From Rhodospirillaceae bacterium (GTDB taxonomy: Bacteria > Pseudomonadota > Alphaproteobacteria > Reyranellales > Reyranellaceae), in NCBI GenBank assembly GCA_009772935.1, contig WOUR01000031.1, forward strand, positions 17,405 through 81,404: DNA of 64,000 nt. Reading direction: 5' to 3'. Positions 28,742-37,764 of the stretch are shown piece after piece. The notes beneath the pieces were generated by a model, which searched no databases, had not been told where the DNA came from, and was given only the letters and a program-made list of their open reading frames with translations. Numbering within the stretch: the stretch's first letter is position 1; the number at the start of each line of letters is the position of its first letter. Made by a program: the position numbers and the translations under genes.

Positions 28742-29872
28742 ATGCGACCAGCCTCCGGCAAACGTCCATTGTCGCCCGCCGCCGAATGGCTGGGACGAAT
28801 CTTCCTGATAGCCTTCTCGGTCGTCATCGGCTTGGGCGGTCTGGAGATTGCGAGCCGTCTCAATCGCGGAACGGAGTGGCTCACGCGCTGGCCGAACTTC
28901 GTGCTGAACCAACAGGCGCGCTTCGAAGGCGAGTTGCAGGGACAGTTCGCCTTCGATCCGCAGCTGGGCTTCGTCTCGCGCCCCGACTTCCGCTCGGCAG
29001 AGGCCAATCACGACTCGCACGGCTTCCGAGTCGTGCAGGGCGGACAGGAGCCACCGGCAGGTACGCCGATCCTGGCAACCGGCGATTCCTTCACCTATGG
29101 CGCCGAGGTCGCAGACGGCGAGACCTGGCCCGCGCTGCTGCAGGCCGACCTCAAGCGCAGGGTGCTGAACGCGGGCGTCGTGGGCTACGGCCTCGACCAG
29201 ATCGTGCTCTACACCGAACGGCTGGTGGCCCAGGAGAAGCCCGGGCTCGTCGTCGTGGGCTTCATCGCCGACGACCTGCAGCGCAGCGAGTATCGCCGCC
29301 TGTGGGGCAAGGAGAGGCCTTACTTCGAGCTTGGCGTAGGCAAGCCCGACGGCAAACTTGCCCTGCGCAACGTGCCGGTCCCACAGAGCGCGCCGATCCC
29401 CTGGCACCTGCGCGTGCTGCGTGACGTCTTCGGCTGGTCCGCGCTGCTCGAGACGATCATGCGCCGCGCGGGCGACCCCTACGAATGGCAGGCCGCGGGT
29501 GTGCGCATCCTGCCGCGTGGCTCGGGCGAGGCGCTCGCCTGTCCGTTGATGCAGAAGCTGTCAGGTCTTGGCGTTCCAACTCTTGTCGTTGGACTCTACG
29601 CGCCGCCGGTGTGGCGAATGGAGCCGCGTCCGCCGTGGATCGTCGAGGAGATCCGCCAGACCCGCGCTGTCCTCGCCTGTGCGACCAAGGCGGGGCTTGG
29701 AACACTCGATACCTACGAGACGATCGATCGCGGGATGAAAGAGCTCGGCAAAGACGAGTTCTTCTTCAACTTCCACGTCTCGGCCGAGGGCAACCGGCGC
29801 ATCGCCGCCGCCATCGCCGGCGCCCTCACCAGCGGCGCGGCCGTCTCGCCGGCGAAGCGCGTCGGCGAGTAG
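28742..29872 (+). CDS. SGNH/GDSL-family hydrolase
   Basis: A 376-aa protein with an N-terminal membrane anchor (about 17-36) and an SGNH domain with the catalytic serine at Ser116 in TGDSFTYG. A C-terminal block FFFNFHVSAEGNRRIA contains the likely catalytic His, although the usual preceding Asp is replaced by an Asn-Phe context. The AGGA Shine-Dalgarno is well placed. With the upstream acyltransferase it probably transfers or removes acyl groups on a surface glycan outside the membrane. Confidence 0.82.
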   Translation: MRPASGKRPLSPAAEWLGRIFLIAFSVVIGLGGLEIASRLNRGTEWLTRWPNFVLNQQARFEGELQGQFAFDPQLGFVSRPDFRSAEANHDSHGFRVVQGGQEPPAGTPILATGDSFTYGAEVADGETWPALLQADLKRRVLNAGVVGYGLDQIVLYTERLVAQEKPGLVVVGFIADDLQRSEYRRLWGKERPYFELGVGKPDGKLALRNVPVPQSAPIPWHLRVLRDVFGWSALLETIMRRAGDPYEWQAAGVRILPRGSGEALACPLMQKLSGLGVPTLVVGLYAPPVWRMEPRPPWIVEEIRQTRAVLACATKAGLGTLDTYETIDRGMKELGKDEFFFNFHVSAEGNRRIAAAIAGALTSGAAVSPAKRVGE

Positions 29873-29886
29873 GCATCACCGTCCCG

Positions 29887-30555
29887 TTATCTCCGCCAGC
29901 GCGACACGAGTATCTGCCCGCCGACCGCCAAGGCTCCATAAGCGGCAATACAGAGGACCAGCAGTATGATGCCGCCGAGGGAAGGAGCCTGCAGGAAGGC
30001 CATGGCGCGGTCGCCCATCAGGGACACGACGACGAGGCCCGGCATCATGCCTATCAACGTCCCCAAGACGAAATCCGGGAAGCGGATCCCGCCCGCGCCG
30101 AGGGCCAGATTGGTGAGCGTCCCCGGAGCGGCCGGCACGATCCGGAAGCCAACGACCACCAGCACGCCACGTTCCTTCGCCAACCGAAGAACGGGCTGTA
30201 TCCTCGGACCGAAGTTACGGGCGACCGCGTCCTTGCCCAGCCGGGCGCCGATGAAATAGGGGATCCAGCCGCTGAAGAAAACGCCGACGGCGGAGTAAGC
30301 AAAACCGGTCCAGCCGCCGAACACGGCCGCCGTTGCAAGAATGACCCCGTGTATGGGGAAGACGACGACTCCTGCGAGCAGGAACGCTCCCACCACGACG
30401 GCGGGCGCCCACGGATGGCCGCGTGTCGCTGCCAGCCACTCTCCGATCTTCTCGGGCGTCACGATTCCGAGCGATCCAACGGCCCACCAGGCAACGGCAG
30501 TTCCCGTAACGACGACCAGCAGCGCGACAGTGACGAGAACAGAGTGAAGTCGCAT
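29887..30555 (-). CDS. TVP38/TMEM64 (VTT) family membrane protein
   Basis: A 222-aa protein with several membrane segments and the VTT-domain core: GVVVFPIHGVILATAAVFGG, GARLGKDAVARNFG, VVVGFRIVPAAPGTLTNLAL and the following GxRFPDFVLGTLIGMMP. Members of this family include DedA relatives with roles in lipid scrambling or membrane homeostasis. It starts 3 bases after the GtrA-like gene, so they share an operon. It converges on the SGNH hydrolase gene. Confidence 0.88.
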   Translation of the reverse strand: MRLHSVLVTVALLVVVTGTAVAWWAVGSLGIVTPEKIGEWLAATRGHPWAPAVVVGAFLLAGVVVFPIHGVILATAAVFGGWTGFAYSAVGVFFSGWIPYFIGARLGKDAVARNFGPRIQPVLRLAKERGVLVVVGFRIVPAAPGTLTNLALGAGGIRFPDFVLGTLIGMMPGLVVVSLMGDRAMAFLQAPSLGGIILLVLCIAAYGALAVGGQILVSRWRR

Positions 30556-30558
30556 GGG

Positions 30559-30954
30559 CTACGCTTGGGAGGCGAAGACGAAGCGCTTGTCGAGCTGGTA
30601 CTTCACCCAGTAGCCGATGGCCAAGCCGATCACGCCGCCGAGGTATCGCATGCCCGTCGAGTGGAATGTGTACCAGAAGCCCAGTTCGACGGCCCAGAAT
30701 ATCGCCGTCGTTGCCAGCCCCATCGCGGCGTACAGCAGGAAGGTGAGGAGGTCGTGGGCCCGTGACGCCGGTCGGTAGGCAAAGATCAAGCGCTTGTCCC
30801 AGACATACTTGACCAACAGGCCGACACCCGTGCCGGCAATCATGGAATAGTAGAGGCCGGTGCTGCCGAGCAGGCGCCAAACCAGCTCCTGGCTTGCAAC
30901 GTTTGCCAGCGTTGCGACCAGCGCTCCCGCCAAATATATGACAACCAGATTCAT
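30559..30954 (-). CDS. GtrA family protein
   Basis: A 131-aa protein with four membrane segments, typical of GtrA-like proteins. These are proposed to flip undecaprenyl-linked sugars, or are associated with cell-surface glycan synthesis. Family features are LVKYVWDKRLIFAYRP and YWVKYQLDKRFVF, which form an internal repeat. The ATG at 30954 fits the hydrophobic N-terminus MNLVVIYLAGALVATLANV. It is divergent from the GT-C glycosyltransferase gene, which is a plausible functional partner. Confidence 0.88.
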   Translation of the reverse strand: MNLVVIYLAGALVATLANVASQELVWRLLGSTGLYYSMIAGTGVGLLVKYVWDKRLIFAYRPASRAHDLLTFLLYAAMGLATTAIFWAVELGFWYTFHSTGMRYLGGVIGLAIGYWVKYQLDKRFVFASQA

Positions 30955-30975
30955 TGATGGCGACAATATATACTG

Positions 30976-30990
30976 TTCTCGTGACGAGAA
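30976..30990. promoter_or_regulatory. Inverted repeat in the GtrA/GT-C intergenic region
   Basis: A perfect 15-bp palindrome TTCTCG-TGA-CGAGAA lies between the two divergent genes. A TATATT -10-like hexamer for the GtrA direction lies directly beside it. It could be an operator for a dimeric regulator acting on both genes. Confidence 0.35.
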
Positions 30991-31063
30991 GAGGGAATTG
31001 CGTAGGGTTGTATTCGCAGTATCCGGCGCTCGTCTCCGGACAGTATGGCAGGCGATACAGGCG

Positions 31064-32617
31064 ATGAAAAAGATTCTCCCCGTCCTTCTCCTCGCGTTGA
31101 TCGGCGCGTGCCTTGCGTTCAAAGGCGCCGAAAGCGTCAATCGACTGATGTCGTCCGACCTGGTCGCCGTTGCATTCGCCGAGGGCGGCGACGATGCCTA
31201 CTACTATTTGACCATCGCCCGTAACGCCGCCCGCGGGTTCGGTATCACCATCGACGGGGTGGAGTGGACGTCGGGCATCCAGCCTCTCTGGGGCCTCGTC
31301 TGCGCCATCGCCTACCTGGCGGGCTCCGATCGCGCCGCATTCTCGCTCCTCTACTTGACGAGCTACGTGCTTTGGATCGCTGGCGCTTTTCTGCTTGTCG
31401 TGTTCGCCCAACGCGCGACCCGGTTGCCCCTTCCCGTACTCGCGATACCGCTGATCGCGGGCTTGTTTTTCTGGGATCGCCAGCTCAACGACCTTTACAT
31501 GAACGGGATGGAGAGCGGGCTTTACATCTCGGCCCTCCTGCTCTTCCTGCTGGTCGGCCAACGCAGCGCCGGAACCAAGGTTCGGACGCCCAGCGTCCGG
31601 CGTGCCGTGGTATTCGGCCTGTCGGCAGGGTTCCTCATGCTCGCGCGCAACGACGGCGTCTTCGTCTGCGCGTTCGTCATGATCGCCTTGCTGATCGGGG
31701 ATCGTTCGATTGCGCGGCTGTACGAACTGATGGTCGCCGGTGTGATCGCCTGCGCTCTGGTGCTGCCCTGGATCGCTTACTGCTACTGGGTGGCCGGGCT
31801 GCTCGTGCCCCAGAGCGGGGTCGCAACATCGGCTGCACTGCGACCTTTCAGTCATCCGCTCGATACGATCCGCGCCTTCATCGTCTCCTTCATTCCGATC
31901 CTGTTCGTCCGCGTGAGGATGTTGCTGACTGAAACTCCGTTGGTCGGCGGGCTGATTGCCGGGCTTCTGACGATCGGGCTGACGTTTGCCGTATTCCGGC
32001 CGCGGTCCCCGTTGGCAGACAGGGCGACGCGTCTTGTCTTGCTGGCATTTGCCGCGTCGAACGTCGTGCTGCTTGCCTACTATCCCCTGGTCAGCTCTGC
32101 GGTCCAATTCTACGAGCGCTATTTCGGGCCCGTGAAACTTCTGGTCATCATCATGACTTCGCTGGTGATTGTCGGCGCCGCAAGGCGATTCGAAGCGTCG
32201 AAGGTGTTCGCGAGCGTGGCATCCCTTGCCGTCGTGGCCGCCGTTCTGTCCAATGTCTACTGGATCGCCGAGCCTTGGGGCGTTCCGTACCGGGGCTATT
32301 TCGGCTCATCGGCCTACGCCCTGGCCCGGTCGCCATTCATGTCGGACGGGTCGCGCATCGGCATGATGGAGTCGGGGCGTTTCGGTTTCATGCTGCCCGA
32401 TCGTGTCGTGAACCTGGACGGAAAGATGCGGGTGCCGGCATTGCGAGCCCTTCAGCAGGGCAAGCTCGACGAGGAAATCCGGCGCGGCAATTTCGACTAC
32501 ATCCTTCTGAATGTGTTCGATGAGGCTTTCTTCGACGAACGCGCGCCGGCGTGGCGCCGCCGCTACAGTAAGGTCGGCCAGCTCGGCACGCTCGCCGTGT
32601 TCGAGCGCACGCAGTGA
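31064..32617 (+). CDS. GT-C-type integral membrane glycosyltransferase
   Basis: A 517-aa protein with about ten to twelve membrane segments. The first periplasmic loop has the acidic pair Asp43-Asp44 in EGGDDAYYYLTIARNAARGF, followed by TSGIQPLWGL, a pattern typical of lipid-phosphosugar-dependent GT-C enzymes (ArnT/Pmt-like). The soluble C-terminal domain (about 430-517) contains RVVNLDGKMRVPALRALQQG. It probably transfers a sugar from an undecaprenyl carrier to an envelope acceptor. The ATG at 31064 starts directly with the first membrane helix. It is divergent from GtrA. The 164 bases downstream contain no gene I can support. Confidence 0.82.
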   Translation: MKKILPVLLLALIGACLAFKGAESVNRLMSSDLVAVAFAEGGDDAYYYLTIARNAARGFGITIDGVEWTSGIQPLWGLVCAIAYLAGSDRAAFSLLYLTSYVLWIAGAFLLVVFAQRATRLPLPVLAIPLIAGLFFWDRQLNDLYMNGMESGLYISALLLFLLVGQRSAGTKVRTPSVRRAVVFGLSAGFLMLARNDGVFVCAFVMIALLIGDRSIARLYELMVAGVIACALVLPWIAYCYWVAGLLVPQSGVATSAALRPFSHPLDTIRAFIVSFIPILFVRVRMLLTETPLVGGLIAGLLTIGLTFAVFRPRSPLADRATRLVLLAFAASNVVLLAYYPLVSSAVQFYERYFGPVKLLVIIMTSLVIVGAARRFEASKVFASVASLAVVAAVLSNVYWIAEPWGVPYRGYFGSSAYALARSPFMSDGSRIGMMESGRFGFMLPDRVVNLDGKMRVPALRALQQGKLDEEIRRGNFDYILLNVFDEAFFDERAPAWRRRYSKVGQLGTLAVFERTQ

Positions 32618-32781
32618 CGAAACGTTGCTCGGCCGGGCACTGGCCGGGGCCGTGAGACACAAGGTCGTGCTGGCGGCCAAGTCGGCGGACGAGGTTGGCG
32701 CAGCTCTCTTCGCACCGCCGCGCGCCGCCGCGGGCACTCGCTATCTCGAAGCGCAGATGACGGTCGTTTACGTTCAGATTG

Positions 32782-33435
32782 CTACTGCGGCCAGCCAAGT
32801 TCGATCTCGATGACGACCGGCCTGGTCTGGCGCACGGCGGGGTCGGTCGACAGGAATTCGACGTCGCCGTTCACCTTGTCGAGAGCATCGCCGGGGGCAT
32901 CGCTTGCCGGGTCGAAGCGCACCGAGAGGTTGCAGCCGCCGACCGGCCTTTCGAGGCGGCCGCCGTCCCAGCCGTTCGCGTAGCCGCCGAGATCCCAGCC
33001 GAACCCCGTCAGGCTGAAGGGCTTGCCGTTCATGGCCTCGATCTCTGCCAGGGTGGCACCGTTCGCGACCGGCTTGTCGAGGCCGGCCACGGCCACCGGC
33101 CAGCTCGACCCGTTACGGATGATGACGACATTGGGGCGGGCGTAGGAATCGTGCCAGAGGATGTCGATGCGCTTGGCCGGATCCCGGGCGAAGATGACGG
33201 TTCCCGGCTCCGTATTGCCCTCGCCGACGGGAATCTCGGCGCGTTCGACGTTGGCGGCACCGAAGACTTGGGCCAGCCTGCGCTCGTCGGCGTCACGGGC
33301 GAAGGGGCCGGTGCAGTCGAGCACGGTAGGGGCCGGGGCCTGGGCGAGCGCCGGCGTCGCAAGGGTGACGCAGAACAGGCACGCAAGGCGGCGCAGGGAC
33401 AATGACACCTCGCTTTCGAACCGCTCTGGCGGCAT
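32782..33435 (-). CDS. Secreted hypothetical protein
   Basis: A product of about 217 aa with a signal peptide (LACLFCVTLATPALAQ) and a mature domain with no recognised family. Two cysteines (LDCTGPF, GGCNLSV) may pair. The start is uncertain: ATGs at 33435 and 33453 and a GTG at 33408 are in frame, and none has a strong Shine-Dalgarno. It is divergent from the adenylate cyclase gene. It may be a periplasmic envelope protein, with no evidence beyond secretion. Confidence 0.68.
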   Translation of the reverse strand: MPPERFESEVSLSLRRLACLFCVTLATPALAQAPAPTVLDCTGPFARDADERRLAQVFGAANVERAEIPVGEGNTEPGTVIFARDPAKRIDILWHDSYARPNVVIIRNGSSWPVAVAGLDKPVANGATLAEIEAMNGKPFSLTGFGWDLGGYANGWDGGRLERPVGGCNLSVRFDPASDAPGDALDKVNGDVEFLSTDPAVRQTRPVVIEIELGWPQ

Positions 33436-33530
33436 ACACCGTCGGAGCGCCATATTGTAGCCGCTGCAAGGGAGCAGCAGCATGACCGAAGAGCTCTGCT
33501 TTTATCACAACTGACGCTGACGCGAGACCG

Positions 33531-35411
33531 ATGACGTCCCCGACCACCAATCGCCGGCTGGCGACCATGCTGTTCGCCGACGTTTCCGGCTACAGCCGAA
33601 TGATGCGCGCCGACGAGGAACGCACCCTCGTCGATCTGCGCGCGCATCTGGCCGAGCTGGTGGCGCCGGTGATCGGACGGTTCGGCGGCCGCATCGTGAA
33701 GACGGTGGGCGACGGCGTGATGGTCGAGTTCGGCAGCGCGGTCGAGGCGGTGCGGTCCGCCGTCGAACTGCAGCGCGGCATGGTGGAGCGCAACGAGGGC
33801 GTGCCGGCCGAGCGGCGCCAGACCTTCCGCATCGGCCTGCATCTGGGCGACGTGATCGCCTCTGACGACGATGTGTTCGGCGACACGGTCAACGTCGCCG
33901 CCCGCCTGCAGGGTGTGGCCGAGCCCGGCGCCATCGTGCTGTCGGTCGCGGTCTACGAGCAGGTGCGCGACAAGCTCGCTCTGCCGTTCCGCGACCTCGG
34001 CAACCGCGCGGTGAAGAACATCGACCGGCCGGTCCGTGTCTATACGCTCGACCCGGCGGCGCTGGCCGACGGCGCGGTCGCGGCACACCGGCCGCTGCGA
34101 CGCAAGCCGACGGTGCGGCTCGCCGTCGCGTCCGTTGCGGCCATCATTCTGGCAGGCGCCGGGATCCTTGCCTATTCCTCCGGCAGTTTCCGGCCGGCAG
34201 AGGAGGCGGTGGCGGCCGCGCCGGCGCCGGTCGAGACGGGCCTGTCGGTGGCAGTGCTGGTCTTCGCCAATCAGAGCGGGGATGCCGGCCAGGATTACTT
34301 CTCGGACGGGCTGACCGAGGACATCACGCGGGCGCTCGGGCGCTTCAAGCAGCTCACCGTGCTGTCCTACGGCGCGGTGCTGCCGTATCGCGGGAAGAAT
34401 CTGCCGCCGCAGGAGATCGGACGCGCGCTCCGGGCGCGCTACATCGTGGGCGGCACAGTGCGCCGCATGGGGACGCGCGTGCGCGTCACCGTGCAGTTGA
34501 GCGACGCGATGACCGGCACGCAGCTCTGGTCCGAACACTACGACGACGACCTTGGCGACATCTTCGCGGTGCAGGACCGCATCGCACGCCGGATCGCCGG
34601 CACGCTGGCGACCAACCTGCAGCAGCTCGCCGTGCAGCAGTCGCTGCGCAAGCCGACCGACAATCTCGATGCCTACGACATGCTCCTGCGCGGCCGCACC
34701 CGGGCGGCAGAGACGACACCGTCGGGCAACCGGGCGGCGCGCGAGATGCTGGAGAAAGCCATGGTGATGGCGCCGAACTATGCCGACGCCTATGCCGAGC
34801 TGGCGGGCGTCCATTTCGAACGCGCCACCTTCGGCTGGTCGGAATTCCCCCAGCAGGATATCGACACCGCGATCCGCTACGCGCAGAAGGCGATTGATCT
34901 CGACGAGGAGAACGTGCTGGCGCATGGCGTGCTCGCCCGCGCCTATGCCGCGACCCGCAAGTACGACCTCGCGATGGCCGAATCGGAGCGCGCGCTCGAG
35001 ATCAACCCCAGCGACGCCGAGGTGCTGCGGGCGCGGGCCGCGGTGCTGCTGTGGACCGGGCGCGTCGAGGAAGCGATAGCGACCTCGGAGATCGCAAACC
35101 GCCTCAATCCCAACATCGGTCCGGAGGCGGCGCTCAATCTCGGCATCGCCTATCTGCTGAGCGGGCGTTACGCCGATGCTGTGCGCCTGCTCGAGACGGT
35201 GCGGGCCCGCTTCCCGGCCTATCCGCTGCTCGACCTGCCGCTGGCCGGCGCCTATGCCGAAATGGGCCGCGCGGCCGACGCGAAGGAGGCGATAGACGAG
35301 GGCAGGCGCAAGAATCCGCATCTCGACGCCGCCAGCTTCGGGACGCGCTTCCAGGATCCGGCGCTGCAGCAGAGGGTCGCGGCCAGCCTGCGCAAGGCCG
35401 GGCTGGAGTGA
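33531..35411 (+). CDS. Class III adenylate/guanylate cyclase with TolB-like and TPR domains
   Basis: A 626-aa signalling protein. Residues about 8-170 form a class III cyclase domain with metal-binding Asp17 (FADVSGYSRMM) and Asp61 (TVGDGVMVEF) and the block DDVFGDTVNVAARLQ, so catalysis looks intact. A membrane segment lies near 195-218. A TolB/FlgO-like region follows (about 238-365; SVAVLVFANQSG, YFSDGLTEDITRAL, YIVGGTVRR), then several TPRs (about 390-610). The cyclase would be cytosolic and the rest periplasmic. Such multi-domain cyclases are common in Alphaproteobacteria; the signal sensed is unknown. Confidence 0.9.
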   Translation: MTSPTTNRRLATMLFADVSGYSRMMRADEERTLVDLRAHLAELVAPVIGRFGGRIVKTVGDGVMVEFGSAVEAVRSAVELQRGMVERNEGVPAERRQTFRIGLHLGDVIASDDDVFGDTVNVAARLQGVAEPGAIVLSVAVYEQVRDKLALPFRDLGNRAVKNIDRPVRVYTLDPAALADGAVAAHRPLRRKPTVRLAVASVAAIILAGAGILAYSSGSFRPAEEAVAAAPAPVETGLSVAVLVFANQSGDAGQDYFSDGLTEDITRALGRFKQLTVLSYGAVLPYRGKNLPPQEIGRALRARYIVGGTVRRMGTRVRVTVQLSDAMTGTQLWSEHYDDDLGDIFAVQDRIARRIAGTLATNLQQLAVQQSLRKPTDNLDAYDMLLRGRTRAAETTPSGNRAAREMLEKAMVMAPNYADAYAELAGVHFERATFGWSEFPQQDIDTAIRYAQKAIDLDEENVLAHGVLARAYAATRKYDLAMAESERALEINPSDAEVLRARAAVLLWTGRVEEAIATSEIANRLNPNIGPEAALNLGIAYLLSGRYADAVRLLETVRARFPAYPLLDLPLAGAYAEMGRAADAKEAIDEGRRKNPHLDAASFGTRFQDPALQQRVAASLRKAGLE

Positions 35412-35426
35412 GGCGAGGACGCTTTC

Positions 35427-35897
35427 CTACTGGCTCGGCGTGTTCTTAAGCGTCTGCCAGTTGGTCGCGGCGCGTGCCGCGTTGGCCGCAGCTTCCAGGC
35501 GAAAGCGATCTGACCCGGCTGAGCTGGCGAAGACGTAGAGGCGGCCGTCGGAGATCACCCAGATGGTCGGATCGGACTCGCGAACGTTGCCGTTCGCCAT
35601 GTTCATGGCGCACTGGCCGCCGAACTGCGGCAAATACCTGTCGGGATCGGCCCTGAACATGTCGCGGTGCCGGGCACTGGCGAAGCGATAGCGCACGCCG
35701 TCCCACAAGAATTCGTAGGCCGCGACGCCCGGTGTCGCCATGCCCAGGGTGAAGTAGGCGACCGGATCGTAGCCCTTGAGGCCCAGGCGCTCGGCGGAGA
35801 CCGGGCGCGTCTGCGCGAAGGCGGGAGGCGCTCCGGCCATGCCGTCCGCGATGGCGACAGAAGCCATTGCCCACAGGAACGCACGGCGCGTCGACAT
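35427..35897 (-). CDS. YHS domain-containing secreted protein
   Basis: A 156-aa protein with a signal peptide (cleavage near PPAFAQT) and a YHS-like domain (KGYDPVAYFTLG, YEFLWDGVRYRFASARHRDM, FRADPDRYLPQFGGQCAMNM). YHS domains often occur with copper or heavy-metal proteins, and the single Cys plus His/Met residues may bind metal. ATG 35897 follows GGAG with six-base spacing. It converges on the cyclase gene and is followed by no obvious partner. Confidence 0.85.
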   Translation of the reverse strand: MSTRRAFLWAMASVAIADGMAGAPPAFAQTRPVSAERLGLKGYDPVAYFTLGMATPGVAAYEFLWDGVRYRFASARHRDMFRADPDRYLPQFGGQCAMNMANGNVRESDPTIWVISDGRLYVFASSAGSDRFRLEAAANAARAATNWQTLKNTPSQ

Positions 35898-35953
35898 TTC
35901 ACTCTCCAGTTGTGCCGGCAATCGAGCCGGCTCCCCAGCGAGATGGGCCTCAA

Positions 35954-37672
35954 TTAGGGCGCGATGGGGGCATCCTGTAAACCGTCATTCAACCCGGATC
36001 GGGCCGCCGTCCGGGTGTCGCCGCGTCCGTGCTCCAGCATGCGATGGGCGATTTCCGTCTCGCCCAGCACGATGAGGTTAGCGCCCAGCTTCTCCAAATG
36101 CTCCACCGTCGCGCTTGAATGCGCTCGCGCCAGAATGTCGAGAGTGGGATTGGCCGCGCGGGCTTGCTGGACGATCTGGCCGGCCTCGAACGCTTCCGGA
36201 ATCGTCACATAGAGGCGCCGTGCGCCTGCGAGATTCAGCGCCGCGATGATCGCCGGTTCGGCGGCGTTGCCGGTGAATACGTCGGCGCCGTCGCTGCGTG
36301 CCCGGTCGACTCCGGCGTCGCTCGCCTCGACGACGACCATCTTGGCGCCCTCCTGCCTCAGGCCGGCGCCGACCAGCGAGCCGACGCGACCGTAGCCCAC
36401 CACGATGTCATGGCCTGTCAGGGTCGTCGGGGTGAGATCGGTCTCGGGTTCGGCGTCGGGCTTGTATTTGGGAGGGACCTCTCTGTCGGCACCCAGGCGC
36501 TCGAGCAGGGTGAAGACGAACGGGTTCACCATGATCGACACGATGGCCCCGGCCAGAACGAGGTCGCGCGACTCCTTCGGCACCATGTCCAGGCCGATGC
36601 CAATGCCGATCAGGATGAAGGAGAATTCGCCGATCTGCGCGAGGCTTGCCGAGACGGTGAAGGCGGTCGACCGGTTGTAGCCGAAGGCGCGGACGATCAG
36701 GTAGGCGGCGGCCGACTTGCCGACGATGATGATGGCGATGGTTGCGATGACGGCCAGCGGCGCCTCCACGAACACCATCGGGTTCAGCAGCATGCCGACC
36801 GAGACGAAGAACAGCACCGCGAAGGCGTCGCGCAGCGGGATGGCTTCTTCGGCCGCTCGCTGGCTGAGGTCGCTCTCGCCCAGCACCATGCCGGCGAAGA
36901 AGGCGCCGAGCGCGAAGGAGACGTCGAAGAAGTAGTGAGCGCCATAGGCGACGCCGAGTGCAACGGCATATACGGCGAGCCGGAACAGCTCCCGGGACCC
37001 GGTATGCGCGGTGTAGTGCATCAGCCAGGGGATGACGCGCCGACCGACGATCAGCATGATCGCGACGAACATCGAGACCTTGGCCAGGGTGGCGAGAAGG
37101 CTGAGCAGAAGCTGGCTGGAGGGTATGCCCTTGCCCTCGGTCGCCACCGCCACCGCCAGCGCCGGCAACAGGACCAGTGCCAGCACCATCACGAGATCCT
37201 CGACCACCAGCCAGCCGACGGCGATCCGGCCGCGATGCGTCTCGAGGATGTGACGGTCCTGCAGGGCACGGATGAGCACGACGGTACTGGCCACCGAGAG
37301 GGCGAGACCGAAGACGAAGCCGGCCAGCGGCGGCCAGCCGAGCGCCCAGGAGAGGCCGGCGCCCATCAATGTCGCGACGGCGATCTGCCCGATGGCGCCG
37401 GGGATGGCGATGCGTCCGACCGAAAGCAGATCCTTCAGAGAGAAATGCAGGCCCACGCCGAACATGAGGAGGATGACGCCGATCTCTGCGAGCTCCGTCG
37501 CGAGGGCGGGGTCGGCGGTGAAGCCCGGCGTATAGGGCCCGACCATGACGCCAGCCAGCAGGTAGCCGACCAGGGGCTGCACCCGGAGCCGCTGGGCGAT
37601 CAGGCCGAGCACGAAGGCGAGCATCAACCCCGCAGCAATCGTCGCAATGAGCGGGGTTTGATGCTCCGGCAT
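35954..37672 (-). CDS. CPA2 family cation:proton antiporter with TrkA-N domain (KefB/YbaL-like)
   Basis: A 572-aa protein with about twelve membrane helices (MPEHQTPLIATIAAGLMLAF start; VGYLLAGVMVGPYTPGF; FGVGLHFSLKDLL) and a cytosolic nucleotide-binding TrkA-N domain from about residue 418 (DIVVGYGRVGSLVGAGLRQ, VFTGNAAEP). It probably exchanges K+ or Na+ for H+ under NAD(H) control. The order and length resemble YbaL more than glutathione-gated KefB/KefC. It is divergent from a Bug-type gene. Confidence 0.9.
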   Translation of the reverse strand: MPEHQTPLIATIAAGLMLAFVLGLIAQRLRVQPLVGYLLAGVMVGPYTPGFTADPALATELAEIGVILLMFGVGLHFSLKDLLSVGRIAIPGAIGQIAVATLMGAGLSWALGWPPLAGFVFGLALSVASTVVLIRALQDRHILETHRGRIAVGWLVVEDLVMVLALVLLPALAVAVATEGKGIPSSQLLLSLLATLAKVSMFVAIMLIVGRRVIPWLMHYTAHTGSRELFRLAVYAVALGVAYGAHYFFDVSFALGAFFAGMVLGESDLSQRAAEEAIPLRDAFAVLFFVSVGMLLNPMVFVEAPLAVIATIAIIIVGKSAAAYLIVRAFGYNRSTAFTVSASLAQIGEFSFILIGIGIGLDMVPKESRDLVLAGAIVSIMVNPFVFTLLERLGADREVPPKYKPDAEPETDLTPTTLTGHDIVVGYGRVGSLVGAGLRQEGAKMVVVEASDAGVDRARSDGADVFTGNAAEPAIIAALNLAGARRLYVTIPEAFEAGQIVQQARAANPTLDILARAHSSATVEHLEKLGANLIVLGETEIAHRMLEHGRGDTRTAARSGLNDGLQDAPIAP

Positions 37673-37764
37673 CCGGTTTCTCTCAGCGATTGAACGGGTG
37701 CTTCCGGTGTGGCGCGCATCTATGGAAATTGCAATCAGTCTGAACGGAACTTGGGAGGTTCGAG

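Noticed and set aside
33030..35321. 763-codon minus-strand frame opposite the adenylate cyclase
   Set aside because: Shadow frame; the cyclase motifs on the plus strand are unambiguous.
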